DNA of 7,982 bases from Cytophagales bacterium (GCA_003454975.1 DMST01000128.1:1-7982); one strand, 5' to 3'. Positions 1 to 6,697 are shown, counted from the first letter of the stretch. A program made the numbers and translations. Notes: generated by a model from the letters alone, not told the origin.

Positions 1-129
1 GCCCGTGCCTACGAGCAACTTAAGCAAGAGTTGGTTGCCAAGTACGCCACCGACCGGGGAGCCTATCGGAACGGTAAGACCGAATTTATCCAGGAGACCC
101 TGGCTTTGATAGAGGACAAGGTTATGTAA
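1..129 (+). CDS. GrpB/UPF0157 family protein, C-terminal fragment
   Basis: Frame 1 is open from the window edge to a TAA at 127-129 and gives the last 42 residues of a protein whose start lies upstream. The segment has the pattern Y-E-Q-L-K, then a D-R-G-A-Y block, then G-K-T-E-F-I and a final short helix. This is how the end of GrpB-family (UPF0157) proteins reads, a family related to nucleotidyltransferases and sometimes found fused to dephospho-CoA kinase. The catalytic part is outside the window, so activity cannot be judged. No signal peptide or membrane segment is visible in this part, which fits a cytoplasmic protein. The 103 bp to the next gene hold no clear terminator. The assignment rests on recalled family sequence from a short tail and is moderately sure. 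Confidence 0.7.
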   Translation, partial: ARAYEQLKQELVAKYATDRGAYRNGKTEFIQETLALIEDKVM

Positions 130-222
130 ATCTGTGTCAAACTGTAGGAAGGAGATTGTAATTTATTTCATCCAGTGGTGAAAGATGGAATAGGCTTGTA
201 AGGTGTTGATAATTTATGAGCT

Positions 223-229
223 AAGGTGA
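223..229 (+). promoter_or_regulatory. ribosome binding site favouring the ATG at 233
   Basis: AAGGTGA lies three bases before the ATG at 233. A second in-frame ATG at 245 would leave 15 bases, which is too long, so this site favours the upstream start. Both starts keep the lipoprotein signal. Confidence 0.45.
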
Positions 230-232
230 AAT

Positions 233-1945
233 ATGACAAAGACTATGGCAAAGAAACTCTTGATCATTATCACCCTGTCTTGGGCACTGGCGGCCTGTTC
301 CGGAGGGGAAGAGCAAGATCTCAAACCGGACGACTTACTGGGCGTATGGTCAGGCCTGCTTTTCCAAACCGAGTCACCCTACGACTCAGCCTTGGTTGAC
401 CTTACGCGTGAGCCTTCTGAGTTGCTACTCTACAAGAACGAGGAACTTACCACCCTGCCGATTACTCGTCAGGGGGAAGTCCTGTTCGCCAAAGGATCGG
501 GCGGTTTACGATTTGATGGTTTTATGGACCAGGACCACCAACTTCAGGGAATCTTGACCCATAACCTTTGGGCTAAGACCTTGGATTTCAGCGGTGTGGA
601 GAACCGATGGGTCGCCCCGGTGCACAAACCCGAAATCATCGATACCGATTATCAAGTGTACCTGGAGTTTTACCAGGACTTCCTAGGGGAGTTGCAAGCT
701 TACATCCAGAGCAACAAGGAAAACCGGGCCCTCCACTTCCTGATCGAAGAAGTAAGCGTGAAAGGAAACTCCATCCGGTTTTCCATTACCAACCCCCGGT
801 TTTCCCTAGCCGCTACGTATGATGCTCAAAACCAGGAGCTTGCCTTAACGTATGGAAATGTTGGTGGCAAACGTACCGTATCGTTGACTCGGCTGCCGGA
901 AAACCAATGGGGTGGTTATCTACCCCGGTCCAAAACGGAACCCTACACTTACCACATTCCTCAATCTCCGGGGGCTTGGCTACCTGCCGCGCCTCTAAAC
1001 GAGGTCGGGATTGATCCCTCCGTTTTAGACTTTCTAGGTGCAGTCAAACAGGGTCGCTATCCCCATCTCCACAGCGTCATCATCACCAAAGATCAAAAAC
1101 TGGTGCTTGAAGAGTACTTTCATGGCTACCACCGGGACTACCTCCACGATATCCGGTCCGCGTTCAAATCTTTCGCATCCCTTACCTTGGGCAAAACGAT
1201 GATGCAAGATGCTTCCTTAACGGTGGATAGCCGCATCCTTGATTTTTACCCTGACTACGGAGGAGACGAAGCCGAAAAGCATGGGATCACCGTAGGGCAC
1301 GCGCTCACTATGAGTACCGGGCTACAGCTAGAAGATGAGGACGAAATGCAGTGGGAACACCCAGACTGGGTGCAACATAAGCTGGGTCTCCCCTTGGTGC
1401 ATGCACCGGGCAAAGCATTCGAGTATTCCTCCGGCGGCACCCACCTGTTATCAGGAGTGATGCAGCAGGCCACGGGTACCTACCTGCCCCTTTTCTTGTA
1501 CCAGGAGGTATTGCACCCCATGGGCATCCATCAGTTTCAGATGCTCACCTCGCCCATGGGTAGGGGCTACCTGGCCGGTAATTTCTACCTGCGACCCATC
1601 GACTTTACCCGGTTCGGGTTGCTCGTGCTCAATGACGGGCAGTGGGCAGGCGAACCCTTGATTGATGCTGCCTGGATACAGGAGTCCACCAGCCCCCAGA
1701 TCATCAATACCTACCCCCAGGGCAGCGACTACGGCTACCTCTGGCGACTGCTGGACCGCCCCGTGGGCAGTCGCCAGGTACGTACCATTGAGGCCTGGGG
1801 CAACGGTGGGCAATACCTGATCATCATCCCCGAATGGAACATGACGGTCACCTTTACTGCTGGCAACTACAATTTGTTTCCTGAAATGGAGATACCCTTG
1901 GAGATACTGGAAGAGTACATTTTGCCCGCGGTACAAGCAGATTAA
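233..1945 (+). CDS. serine hydrolase lipoprotein (beta-lactamase/PBP4* fold)
   Basis: A 570-residue predicted lipoprotein of the beta-lactamase-related family (PF00144 type), which contains D-Ala-D-Ala peptidases, esterases and amide hydrolases; its substrate cannot be read from sequence. Residues 1-21 are a signal peptide with lipobox L-A-A-C22, followed by the acidic stretch S-G-G-E-E-Q-D. Residues of about 35-240 are beta-rich and look like one or two lipocalin-like domains (G-V-W-S-G-L near residue 38). The catalytic domain fills roughly 255-565: nucleophile motif S309-A-F-K312, second motif Y398-S-S400 where many relatives have Y-x-N, and G523-N-G-G526 in the position of the K-T-G/H-x-G motif. 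The start at 233 has AAGGTGA at 223-229; ATG 245 would be too far from it. The next gene, 63 bp downstream, is another serine hydrolase, so a shared transcript is likely. Family is secure; function within it is unknown. Confidence 0.9.
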   Translation: MTKTMAKKLLIIITLSWALAACSGGEEQDLKPDDLLGVWSGLLFQTESPYDSALVDLTREPSELLLYKNEELTTLPITRQGEVLFAKGSGGLRFDGFMDQDHQLQGILTHNLWAKTLDFSGVENRWVAPVHKPEIIDTDYQVYLEFYQDFLGELQAYIQSNKENRALHFLIEEVSVKGNSIRFSITNPRFSLAATYDAQNQELALTYGNVGGKRTVSLTRLPENQWGGYLPRSKTEPYTYHIPQSPGAWLPAAPLNEVGIDPSVLDFLGAVKQGRYPHLHSVIITKDQKLVLEEYFHGYHRDYLHDIRSAFKSFASLTLGKTMMQDASLTVDSRILDFYPDYGGDEAEKHGITVGHALTMSTGLQLEDEDEMQWEHPDWVQHKLGLPLVHAPGKAFEYSSGGTHLLSGVMQQATGTYLPLFLYQEVLHPMGIHQFQMLTSPMGRGYLAGNFYLRPIDFTRFGLLVLNDGQWAGEPLIDAAWIQESTSPQIINTYPQGSDYGYLWRLLDRPVGSRQVRTIEAWGNGGQYLIIIPEWNMTVTFTAGNYNLFPEMEIPLEILEEYILPAVQAD

Positions 1946-2001
1946 GACATGACCCTGTACAAGCGCCTGTAACAAACTCCATAGGGGATCGTCTCCTCAA
2001 A

Positions 2002-2006
2002 AAGGA
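2002..2006 (+). promoter_or_regulatory. Shine-Dalgarno-like AAGGA before the second serine hydrolase
   Basis: AAGGA within an A-rich run lies two bases before the ATG at 2009. The spacing is tight, but the site agrees with a start that gives a complete signal peptide. It sits in the 63-bp gap after the first serine hydrolase, where I see no terminator hairpin. Confidence 0.4.
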
Positions 2007-2008
2007 AC

Positions 2009-3430
2009 ATGAAACTTCGCCTACTTCTTCCCCTATTTTTTTGTGTCGATTGCTTCCATCTGACCCCAGTTCTTGCCCAATACGCATCTACAGCGCCTAT
2101 ACCCAAAGTAGACCAACTACTTACCAGCCTACTGGACCGTACCCAGGTGGCCGGCCTTTCCGTATCGGTGATGCAATCCGGAGAGCTGGTCTACAGCAAA
2201 GGCTTGGGCTATGCTCGCGTTAAGGAAGAAATACCCATGCAACCTACCACGCCTAGCCGTACGGGTTCGGTGGCCAAGGTGCTTACCGCCACCGCCTTGG
2301 GCAAGCTGGCTACCGACGGTAAGCTAGACCTTGATGCCCCGCTGGGCCAGTACCTCCCGTTCCTCAAGGAACCTTTTGCCACGCTCACCACCCGGCAGGT
2401 AGCCGGGCATACCGCGGGCATCCCCCACCGGCCTGCCGCTGCCAGGCCCGAAAGCCGACACTATGCAGAGGTAAAGGAAACCCTCTCTTTCTTCGATGAC
2501 CTCTCGCTGGACTTTACGCCAGGTAGTCAGTACCAATACTCCACCTTGGGCTACAATCTACTGGCCATCCTCATCGAGGAGCTTTCCGGCAAACGGTACG
2601 CAGACTATATGGCGGAGGCAATTTTCCGGCCACTGGGTATGGACCAAACCTACCCCGATCCTGGAGCTGATTTATCCCAGGCAGATGCCCATTTGTACTA
2701 CCTCAACAAGGGCAAGCTGAAGTGGGACCGCAGGCCCATCGACGGCAGCTACAAGCTAGCCGGTGCCGGATTTCGAAGCACATCAGAGGACCTGGTAAAA
2801 ATGATGGTAGGGTACCAAAATGGATTCATTTCCCCGGGGGTGCGAGAAACCATGTTCACTAGTGGTCTGCTCGCTGATGGAGAGGCCACCCACGTAGGCC
2901 TCGGCTGGCGGCTCAACCGCGATATCCACGATCGCCCCACCATAGAACATGCCGGTAGCTGGCAAGGCGCCCGTACCGTGGTGGTGCATTACCCCGCAGA
3001 GGACCTTTCGCTTGCCATCATGATCAATACGCAATGCGTTCTTTTTATTGAAGAAACTGCCCACCTCATTGCGGACCAGTTTTTGAGCAAAACGGGTGGA
3101 ACACCCTCAGTATCTAAGCCCGCTCAGCCGCTTACCGTCCGAAACACTGGATATGACGGTAGTGTCACTACCCATACCGGAGAGCTAGCGCTTACAGAGG
3201 GCGCACCCGGCATCCTTTTCATGGATATGGACAGCGACTGGTTAAGACAAAACCCGGTGTATCCATTGGGTACCGCTCAAGATCACGCCCTGTCTACCCC
3301 TTACGGGTTGCTCTATCTCCAACTCGACTTCACCCAGCAGCCCTTGGGTAAGTTATACCAATACCAGGTGCTGGGCGATCCCTTTCATATGCGGCAACAA
3401 CCTACGCTTACCTTGCAAGCTTCTCAGTAA
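2009..3430 (+). CDS. secreted serine hydrolase (beta-lactamase family, PF00144 type)
   Basis: A 473-residue exported serine hydrolase of the class C beta-lactamase/D-Ala-D-Ala peptidase-related family. The first 23 residues form a signal peptide with a basic start, a hydrophobic core and cleavage after V-L-A before Q24. The catalytic domain runs from about residue 30 to 360. Its three standard motifs are visible: S87-V-A-K90 (nucleophile and general base), Y177-S-T179 followed by L-G-Y-N-L-L, and H314-A-G316 in the K-T-G position. Residues of about 370-473 form a C-terminal extension rich in beta-type sequence, as in many Bacteroidota members; its role is unknown. It follows another serine hydrolase by 63 bp on the same strand, but the two differ in anchoring, in domain order (N-terminal versus C-terminal accessory domain) and in motif details, so they are not a recent duplication. 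Substrate could be a peptide, an ester or a lactam; the sequence does not decide. Confidence 0.9.
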   Translation: MKLRLLLPLFFCVDCFHLTPVLAQYASTAPIPKVDQLLTSLLDRTQVAGLSVSVMQSGELVYSKGLGYARVKEEIPMQPTTPSRTGSVAKVLTATALGKLATDGKLDLDAPLGQYLPFLKEPFATLTTRQVAGHTAGIPHRPAAARPESRHYAEVKETLSFFDDLSLDFTPGSQYQYSTLGYNLLAILIEELSGKRYADYMAEAIFRPLGMDQTYPDPGADLSQADAHLYYLNKGKLKWDRRPIDGSYKLAGAGFRSTSEDLVKMMVGYQNGFISPGVRETMFTSGLLADGEATHVGLGWRLNRDIHDRPTIEHAGSWQGARTVVVHYPAEDLSLAIMINTQCVLFIEETAHLIADQFLSKTGGTPSVSKPAQPLTVRNTGYDGSVTTHTGELALTEGAPGILFMDMDSDWLRQNPVYPLGTAQDHALSTPYGLLYLQLDFTQQPLGKLYQYQVLGDPFHMRQQPTLTLQASQ

Positions 3431-3474
3431 GTCTGCACTGTCCCCAGCGTCCCGCTTGGAACCCTTGGGCGAAC

Positions 3475-3491
3475 GAAAGCTTAAAGCTTTC
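3475..3491. repeat. perfect 8-bp inverted repeat, 1-bp centre
   Basis: GAAAGCTT, then A, then AAGCTTTC, 45 bp after the stop codon of the second serine hydrolase. As RNA the 1-base centre forces an open loop and there is no U-run, so it is a poor intrinsic terminator. It could be a protein-binding palindrome or an edge of the hairpin-rich element that follows. Confidence 0.5.
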
Positions 3492-3575
3492 TACTCCATG
3501 CCAGCCAATCCAATAGGAATGATTTTCTGGCAAGTACCGTTCCTACGGAACTCTGGAATTGCAGGGCTCGCTTGA

Positions 3576-3595
3576 CCGTGCCTAAAAAGGCACGG
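3576..3595. repeat. perfect 8-bp stem with AAAA loop
   Basis: CCGTGCCT, AAAA, AGGCACGG: the strongest hairpin of the intergenic region, GC-rich with a tetraloop. No T-run follows on either strand, so it is not a standard terminator. Confidence 0.65.
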
Positions 3596-3610
3596 CTATC
3601 ATTTAGTGCC

Positions 3611-3706
3611 GTCGCGCTGCGACTCAAATTGTACTGATTTGAAGTCTCACTTTTCCGGTTTTTAGTGTTGAACGAATCTCCGAATTAGGTTAAGTCGCGT
3701 AGTGAC
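3611..3706. repeat. pair of related GTCGC hairpins
   Basis: GTCGC-GCT-GCGAC at 3611-3623 is a perfect stem. GTCGC-GTA-GTGAC at 3694-3706 is the same stem with one G-U wobble pair in RNA. Their similar sequence and the retained pairing suggest two copies of one unit. Confidence 0.5.
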
Positions 3707-3760
3707 GTCTCTAAAGGGTAGGCCTGGGTTTCAACCCTGGTTAGTATGACCTCTCCAAGA

Positions 3761-3787
3761 AAAAAGTGCCATGGGCACGGCTCTTTT
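3761..3787. terminator. terminator-like hairpin with A- and T-rich flanks
   Basis: A run of A at about 3760-3765, the stem GTGCC (3766-3770) and GGCAC (3774-3778) with loop ATG, then GGCTCTTTT. The flanks could make it act weakly in both directions. It is over 300 bp from the nearest upstream stop codon and lies inside the hairpin cluster, so a role as a gene terminator is doubtful. Confidence 0.3.
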
Positions 3788-3990
3788 ATGTGTTGGGGCT
3801 AGCCCACCAGCGAAAAGCATGCATCGTTACGCCGTACTCAATGGGAATAGTGTTTACCTACAACGGATCAAGAAGACTGTTGGGGCGACGGGCTACCTTA
3901 CTATTGTTTAGGTGAAATGAATGGCTGCATCAATAGCAGTAGCCAGGCCCATTTGGCTTAGGTTCGCAGACTTGGTTTTAATTTCATATA

Positions 3991-4012
3991 GAGTGCGCTT
4001 CGCTTTGCACTC
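3991..4012. repeat. 6-bp inverted repeat GAGTGC/GCACTC
   Basis: GAGTGC and GCACTC flank a 10-base loop containing CTTCG. It lies about 40 bp before the small ORF at 4050. It could be a regulatory hairpin in the leader of the M23 transcript or one more unit of the repeat cluster. Confidence 0.4.
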
Positions 4013-4038
4013 ATCGGTGGTAGTATGTACCAGTAGCT

Positions 4039-4043
4039 AGGGA
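4039..4043 (+). promoter_or_regulatory. Shine-Dalgarno-like AGGGA before the small ORF
   Basis: AGGGA lies six bases before the ATG at 4050, a normal spacing. The M23 gene downstream has no comparable site before its own ATG. This contrast supports translation entering at the small ORF and coupling into the M23 gene. Confidence 0.3.
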
Positions 4044-4049
4044 TTACAA

Positions 4050-4166
4050 ATGCACCTCGTCCATGGAGGTCTACTACTCGTTTGCCTGGCCTTGTTGTGG
4101 TGCTCCCATGGTTTTGAATGCCGGATTTCGGTCTTAAATTACACTAAAGCCTACTCCCACTTATGA
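4050..4166 (+). CDS. possible 38-residue hydrophobic small ORF overlapping the M23 gene start
   Basis: An ATG at 4050 opens a 38-codon frame that stops at TGA 4164-4166, giving an A-TGA overlap with the M23 start codon at 4163. The peptide begins M-H-L-V-H-G-G, has a hydrophobic stretch at about residues 8-17 (L-L-L-V-C-L-A-L-L-W), and then a short polar tail with two further cysteines (C18, C24). It could insert in the membrane or act as a leader peptide that couples translation to the M23 gene, which lacks its own clear ribosome binding site. A hairpin (ACCTC at 4054-4058 with GAGGT at 4066-4070) covers its first codons. I do not recognise it in any family, and a frame of this length can arise by chance, so it is a candidate only. 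Confidence 0.3.
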   Translation: MHLVHGGLLLVCLALLWCSHGFECRISVLNYTKAYSHL

Positions 4167-4993
4167 GAGTCCCTGTTCGTGTTTTGCCCTTTCTGGTTCT
4201 TATTGCTATGACCAGTTGCCTGTTGCCCAAGGAGCAGCTCAAACAAAACCAGCTGGATGCCAGCAAAGAGATCATTGGTAATAACATCCAACTTACTTTG
4301 GGTAATCCACTGCATTGTCCGGTACGGATATGGCTTCAGTCCGATCGCCCCCAACTCACAGAAATTCTCAAAACCCAAAACCCGATCTTGTTGCCTGCAC
4401 TGGCAGATACCGTGTTGGTCTTTTCGGTAGAAAACGAGCCGGAGGCGGTGGGTTTTTCTCTGAATTTCCGGATGGGAGATCCCCAAACTCCAATGACGGC
4501 CACCGAGGTAGGACTACCTTTTCCCAAAGGCCGGCGGTATACCCTCGTGCAAGGGTACCAATCCACTCCCTCGCACAATACCGACTGGTCACGGTACGCC
4601 CTGGATTTTAGCCTGGCCGTTGGGGATACCATCAGTGCAGCTACCGATGGCTATGTGGTGGGAGTTATTGAGGGGTATAAACGTGGTGGGCCGGATAAGA
4701 AATGGCGAGACTATGGCAACTTCATCACCCTGTACCATCCTCAGTCGGGACTGTTTACCCAGTACGTTCCCCTGGTGTATGAGGGGAGTCTGGTAGGGGT
4801 GGGGGACCGCGTGGCTCGTGGGCAACCCATCGGTATTAGCGGCCTTACCGGGTTCACCACCATCGAGCACTTGCATTTCAACTGTTTGCAGGCCGTTGAC
4901 TCCGAGGCGGGATTAAGGTCCGTGCCGATGGAAAGAATAGGGGCCTACGAAACCCGCAAGCTGGTTCGAAACCAATGGATGAAGCGGGAGTAA
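4163..4993 (+). CDS. M23 family (LytM-like) metallopeptidase lipoprotein, possibly altered active site
   Basis: A 276-residue predicted lipoprotein with a C-terminal M23 (LytM/lysostaphin-type) domain. Family members are zinc endopeptidases that cut peptidoglycan peptide bridges, or inactive scaffolds that regulate amidases. Residues 1-18 are a signal peptide ending M-T-S-C19. Residues of about 25-125 are an unassigned beta-rich domain. The M23 domain spans about 128-245: H138 and D148 (in R-Y-A-L-D-F) are the likely first zinc ligands, then D-T-I-S-A-A-T-D-G, V-G-V-G-D-R-V-A-R-G-Q and the final H236-L-H238-F. Where active enzymes have Y-x-H-L, this protein reads Y201-V-P203-L, so the catalytic His in that motif is missing. 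A stop at 4145-4147 in frame makes ATG 4163 the only start that keeps the signal peptide. The start overlaps a possible small ORF. Fold is secure; catalytic activity is open. Confidence 0.85.
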   Translation: MRVPVRVLPFLVLIAMTSCLLPKEQLKQNQLDASKEIIGNNIQLTLGNPLHCPVRIWLQSDRPQLTEILKTQNPILLPALADTVLVFSVENEPEAVGFSLNFRMGDPQTPMTATEVGLPFPKGRRYTLVQGYQSTPSHNTDWSRYALDFSLAVGDTISAATDGYVVGVIEGYKRGGPDKKWRDYGNFITLYHPQSGLFTQYVPLVYEGSLVGVGDRVARGQPIGISGLTGFTTIEHLHFNCLQAVDSEAGLRSVPMERIGAYETRKLVRNQWMKRE

Positions 4994-5093
4994 GTTGGAT
5001 CTTTCAATAGGTACAGGAATGCTATTTTCGGTTTCCTATCGTTGATCGCATGAGTGGTACCCTAACTAGGACCGCGAATCCTTATCTTTCTAG

Positions 5094-6569
5094 ATGATTT
5101 CAGGTGTGTGTGCATTCCCGCGCTCGTGGAGCAGTGTGGTACTGGTTCTGGGGTGCCTGCTAGGTACGAAGGCAGTAGCCCAAAACTCAAACAATCCTTC
5201 CTATGCCGAGGACTTTCGGCTATTGCGCTATGCGTTGGAAACGGCTCATCCCAGCCTGTACCGTTTTCATACCCCCGCAGAATTTGAAGACGCTTTTGAC
5301 TCCCTAGGGGCGCTGATTACACCCGATACCAAAGGCGATCAGTTTTTCCGCTATGCTTCCTTTATCATGTCCATGGTAGAAGAGGGGCATTCGGACGTTG
5401 GTATATCAGAAAAACTGGAATTTTGGGCCATCGGACAGCCTCTGTTTCCCTTTCAGGTGTGGGTAGGGGAAGACCAAATGCTCGCCACCAGCACCGAATA
5501 TTCTGGCTACGACGCTTATGTGGGACAAGAGATTGTTACCATCAACGGCCGTACCATCCGGCAGATCAACCATGCCCTGACCCAGGCTACTAGTGGCCGG
5601 TCCGGCTCCAAAAACCTACAGGGGCAGCTCAGCATGCTCTCCCTGGCAGACAACTTCGCTCAGTCCTATTTCCTGTTCCTGGATACGGCCCGCAGCTTTG
5701 AAGTACAATTTCGTGACCCCGCTACCGGAGCCCTTCTCACCGATTCCGTGAGTGGAATTACCCGGGCCAACCCCCATTCCTATCCTTATCTGCCCGAACC
5801 CAAGAAACCGCCCGTTACCAGTGAGTTCAATCTTGAGGAAGGGACCGCCTACTTGCGTATCGACTCTTTTGCCTGGTGGGTGATCAATTACAGCCGCCGC
5901 AAATATGCCCGTGATTTTCGTGATTTCTTCCGGCGGGTAGAACAAGAGCAGATAGCGCATGTCATCATTGATGTGCGCAACAACCGGGGTGGGGAGGAGC
6001 TGATTTGGACGGACCTAGTGGGCTACCTGACCAACGAACCCTTTAAGATTTATAACTCACTTAAAACCAGAACCACCGATCTTTCTTTGGTGGAGGATTT
6101 GCCTCAGGTACAGCTACCCAACTACTGGGAGCCTGAGCTATACGAAGCCACAGACAGTGGCTATTTCAAACAAGAAGATGAGATTCTGGGCACCTTTGCT
6201 CCTCAGAAAAAGTACCGCTTTACGGGCAACGTGTACGTACTAGGCAACGGACGTTCCTGGTCCGCGGCCTCTTCCTTTTTAGGCTTTATGAAAACAAACC
6301 AGCTGGGTACGCTTATAGGGCAGGAGAGTGGCGGAGCCCTAGGCTACGTAGATGGCCGCAAGCGGCTTACGTTTACCTTGCCCCGTTCCCAGAGCATCGT
6401 GAGTTTCCCGCTGTGGAGTATGCAGCTACCTTATACCTCCGGCGACCCGGACCGGGGAGTATTGCCCGATCTAGAGGTTACCCCGACCTTCGATGACCTG
6501 CTAAGTGGCCGGGATGTGGAGCTAGAAACGGTGCATGAGCTGATTCGGCAGATGCCTAAAGCGGAGTAA
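5094..6569 (+). CDS. exported S41 family serine peptidase
   Basis: A 491-residue peptidase of the S41 family (tail-specific protease/tricorn-core fold). Residues 1-29 are a signal peptide with cleavage after A-V-A before Q30. An N-terminal helical region (about 33-105) includes A-H-P-S-L-Y and E-E-G-H99-S, the usual G-H-[ST] block. Residues of about 115-200 could be a PDZ-like domain (Y-V-G-Q-E-I-V-T-I-N-G-R). The protease core begins near 235, with D293-V-R-N-N-R-G-G300 and the nucleophile region N-G-R-S-W-S390-A-A, followed by G-Q-E-S-G-G. S390 is the likely nucleophile by alignment with the S-A-S motif of C-terminal processing proteases; their Lys 25 residues later is not present, which points to the tricorn-like subgroup. 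TAG directly before the ATG, in frame, fixes the start; no Shine-Dalgarno is visible. It likely acts on peptides in the periplasm or outside the cell. Substrate unknown. Confidence 0.88.
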   Translation: MISGVCAFPRSWSSVVLVLGCLLGTKAVAQNSNNPSYAEDFRLLRYALETAHPSLYRFHTPAEFEDAFDSLGALITPDTKGDQFFRYASFIMSMVEEGHSDVGISEKLEFWAIGQPLFPFQVWVGEDQMLATSTEYSGYDAYVGQEIVTINGRTIRQINHALTQATSGRSGSKNLQGQLSMLSLADNFAQSYFLFLDTARSFEVQFRDPATGALLTDSVSGITRANPHSYPYLPEPKKPPVTSEFNLEEGTAYLRIDSFAWWVINYSRRKYARDFRDFFRRVEQEQIAHVIIDVRNNRGGEELIWTDLVGYLTNEPFKIYNSLKTRTTDLSLVEDLPQVQLPNYWEPELYEATDSGYFKQEDEILGTFAPQKKYRFTGNVYVLGNGRSWSAASSFLGFMKTNQLGTLIGQESGGALGYVDGRKRLTFTLPRSQSIVSFPLWSMQLPYTSGDPDRGVLPDLEVTPTFDDLLSGRDVELETVHELIRQMPKAE

Positions 6570-6616
6570 TAACTCCCCAATACGGCCAGGCAAATCCCTT
6601 CAGGTAATGGTATTGT

Positions 6617-6635
6617 ACCACCAGTACTCGGTGGT
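6617..6635. terminator. hairpin after the S41 gene, possible terminator
   Basis: ACCACC and GGTGGT pair across a 7-base loop, 47 bp after the S41 stop codon. No T-run follows, so it is not a textbook intrinsic terminator. It is the only strong stem between the two genes and marks the change to AT-rich DNA. Confidence 0.35.
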
Positions 6636-6642
6636 CCTAATT

Positions 6643-6697
6643 CAAGATATTTTGCATTGCAATAATAAATCTATAATGCAATATGAAAGATATCTTG
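6643..6697. promoter_or_regulatory. two-arm inverted repeat, candidate operator of the TonB receptor gene
   Basis: Outer arms CAAGATAT (6643-6650) and ATATCTTG (6690-6697) are perfect complements, and inside them TTGCATT (6652-6658) pairs with AATGCAA (6675-6681). The spacer is AT-rich (11 of 50 bases G or C from 6641 to 6690). Nested symmetry upstream of a receptor gene fits a regulator binding site or an RNA hairpin in a leader. No specific regulator can be named. Confidence 0.4.

Larger units (their letters stand above)
3500..3810. repeat. candidate dispersed repeat element made of serial hairpins
   Basis: At least six compact inverted repeats lie within about 270 bp: 3539-3551 (GTTCC/GGAAC), 3576-3595, 3611-3623, 3694-3706, 3723-3740 (one mismatch) and 3766-3778, then the perfect palindrome GGGCTAGCCC at 3796-3805. 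Two of them, GTCGCGCTGCGAC and GTCGCGTAGTGAC, match at 10 of 13 positions, and GTGCC begins a stem or its neighbour three times (3578, 3607, 3766). Such regularity is unlikely in random spacer DNA. No transposase or terminal target duplication is visible, so the class of element is unknown. Confidence 0.5.
3431..4049. other. noncoding intergenic region rich in small hairpins
   Basis: About 620 bases carry no convincing gene; reading frames are short and broken on both strands. The stretch is filled with short inverted repeats, listed separately where perfect. The part from about 3500 to 3810 resembles dispersed intergenic repeats that I recall from Saprospiria-type genomes. That link is from memory and not shown by this window alone. 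From 3830 to 3990 I see nothing recognisable. Confidence 0.6.

Noticed and set aside
1451..1975. 174-codon open frame on the - strand
   Set aside because: It is a shadow of the catalytic domain of the first serine hydrolase, with low-complexity, family-less translation.
3718..3745. tRNA T-arm-like sequence with GGGTTTCAACCC
   Set aside because: No acceptor stem, anticodon arm or D arm can be built around it; it fits the hairpin cluster better.
3475..4012. CRISPR array as an explanation of the repeated hairpins
   Set aside because: The repeats are unequal in length and sequence and unevenly spaced, with no constant direct repeat or cas gene in the window.
5616..5960. 114-codon open frame on the - strand
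   Set aside because: It is a shadow of the S41 peptidase gene with no independent support.
6652..6677. sigma70-like promoter: TTGCAT with TATAAT at 6672-6677
   Set aside because: The spacing of 14 bp is too short, and Bacteroidota primary sigma factors use a different consensus (TTTG and TAnnTTTG).
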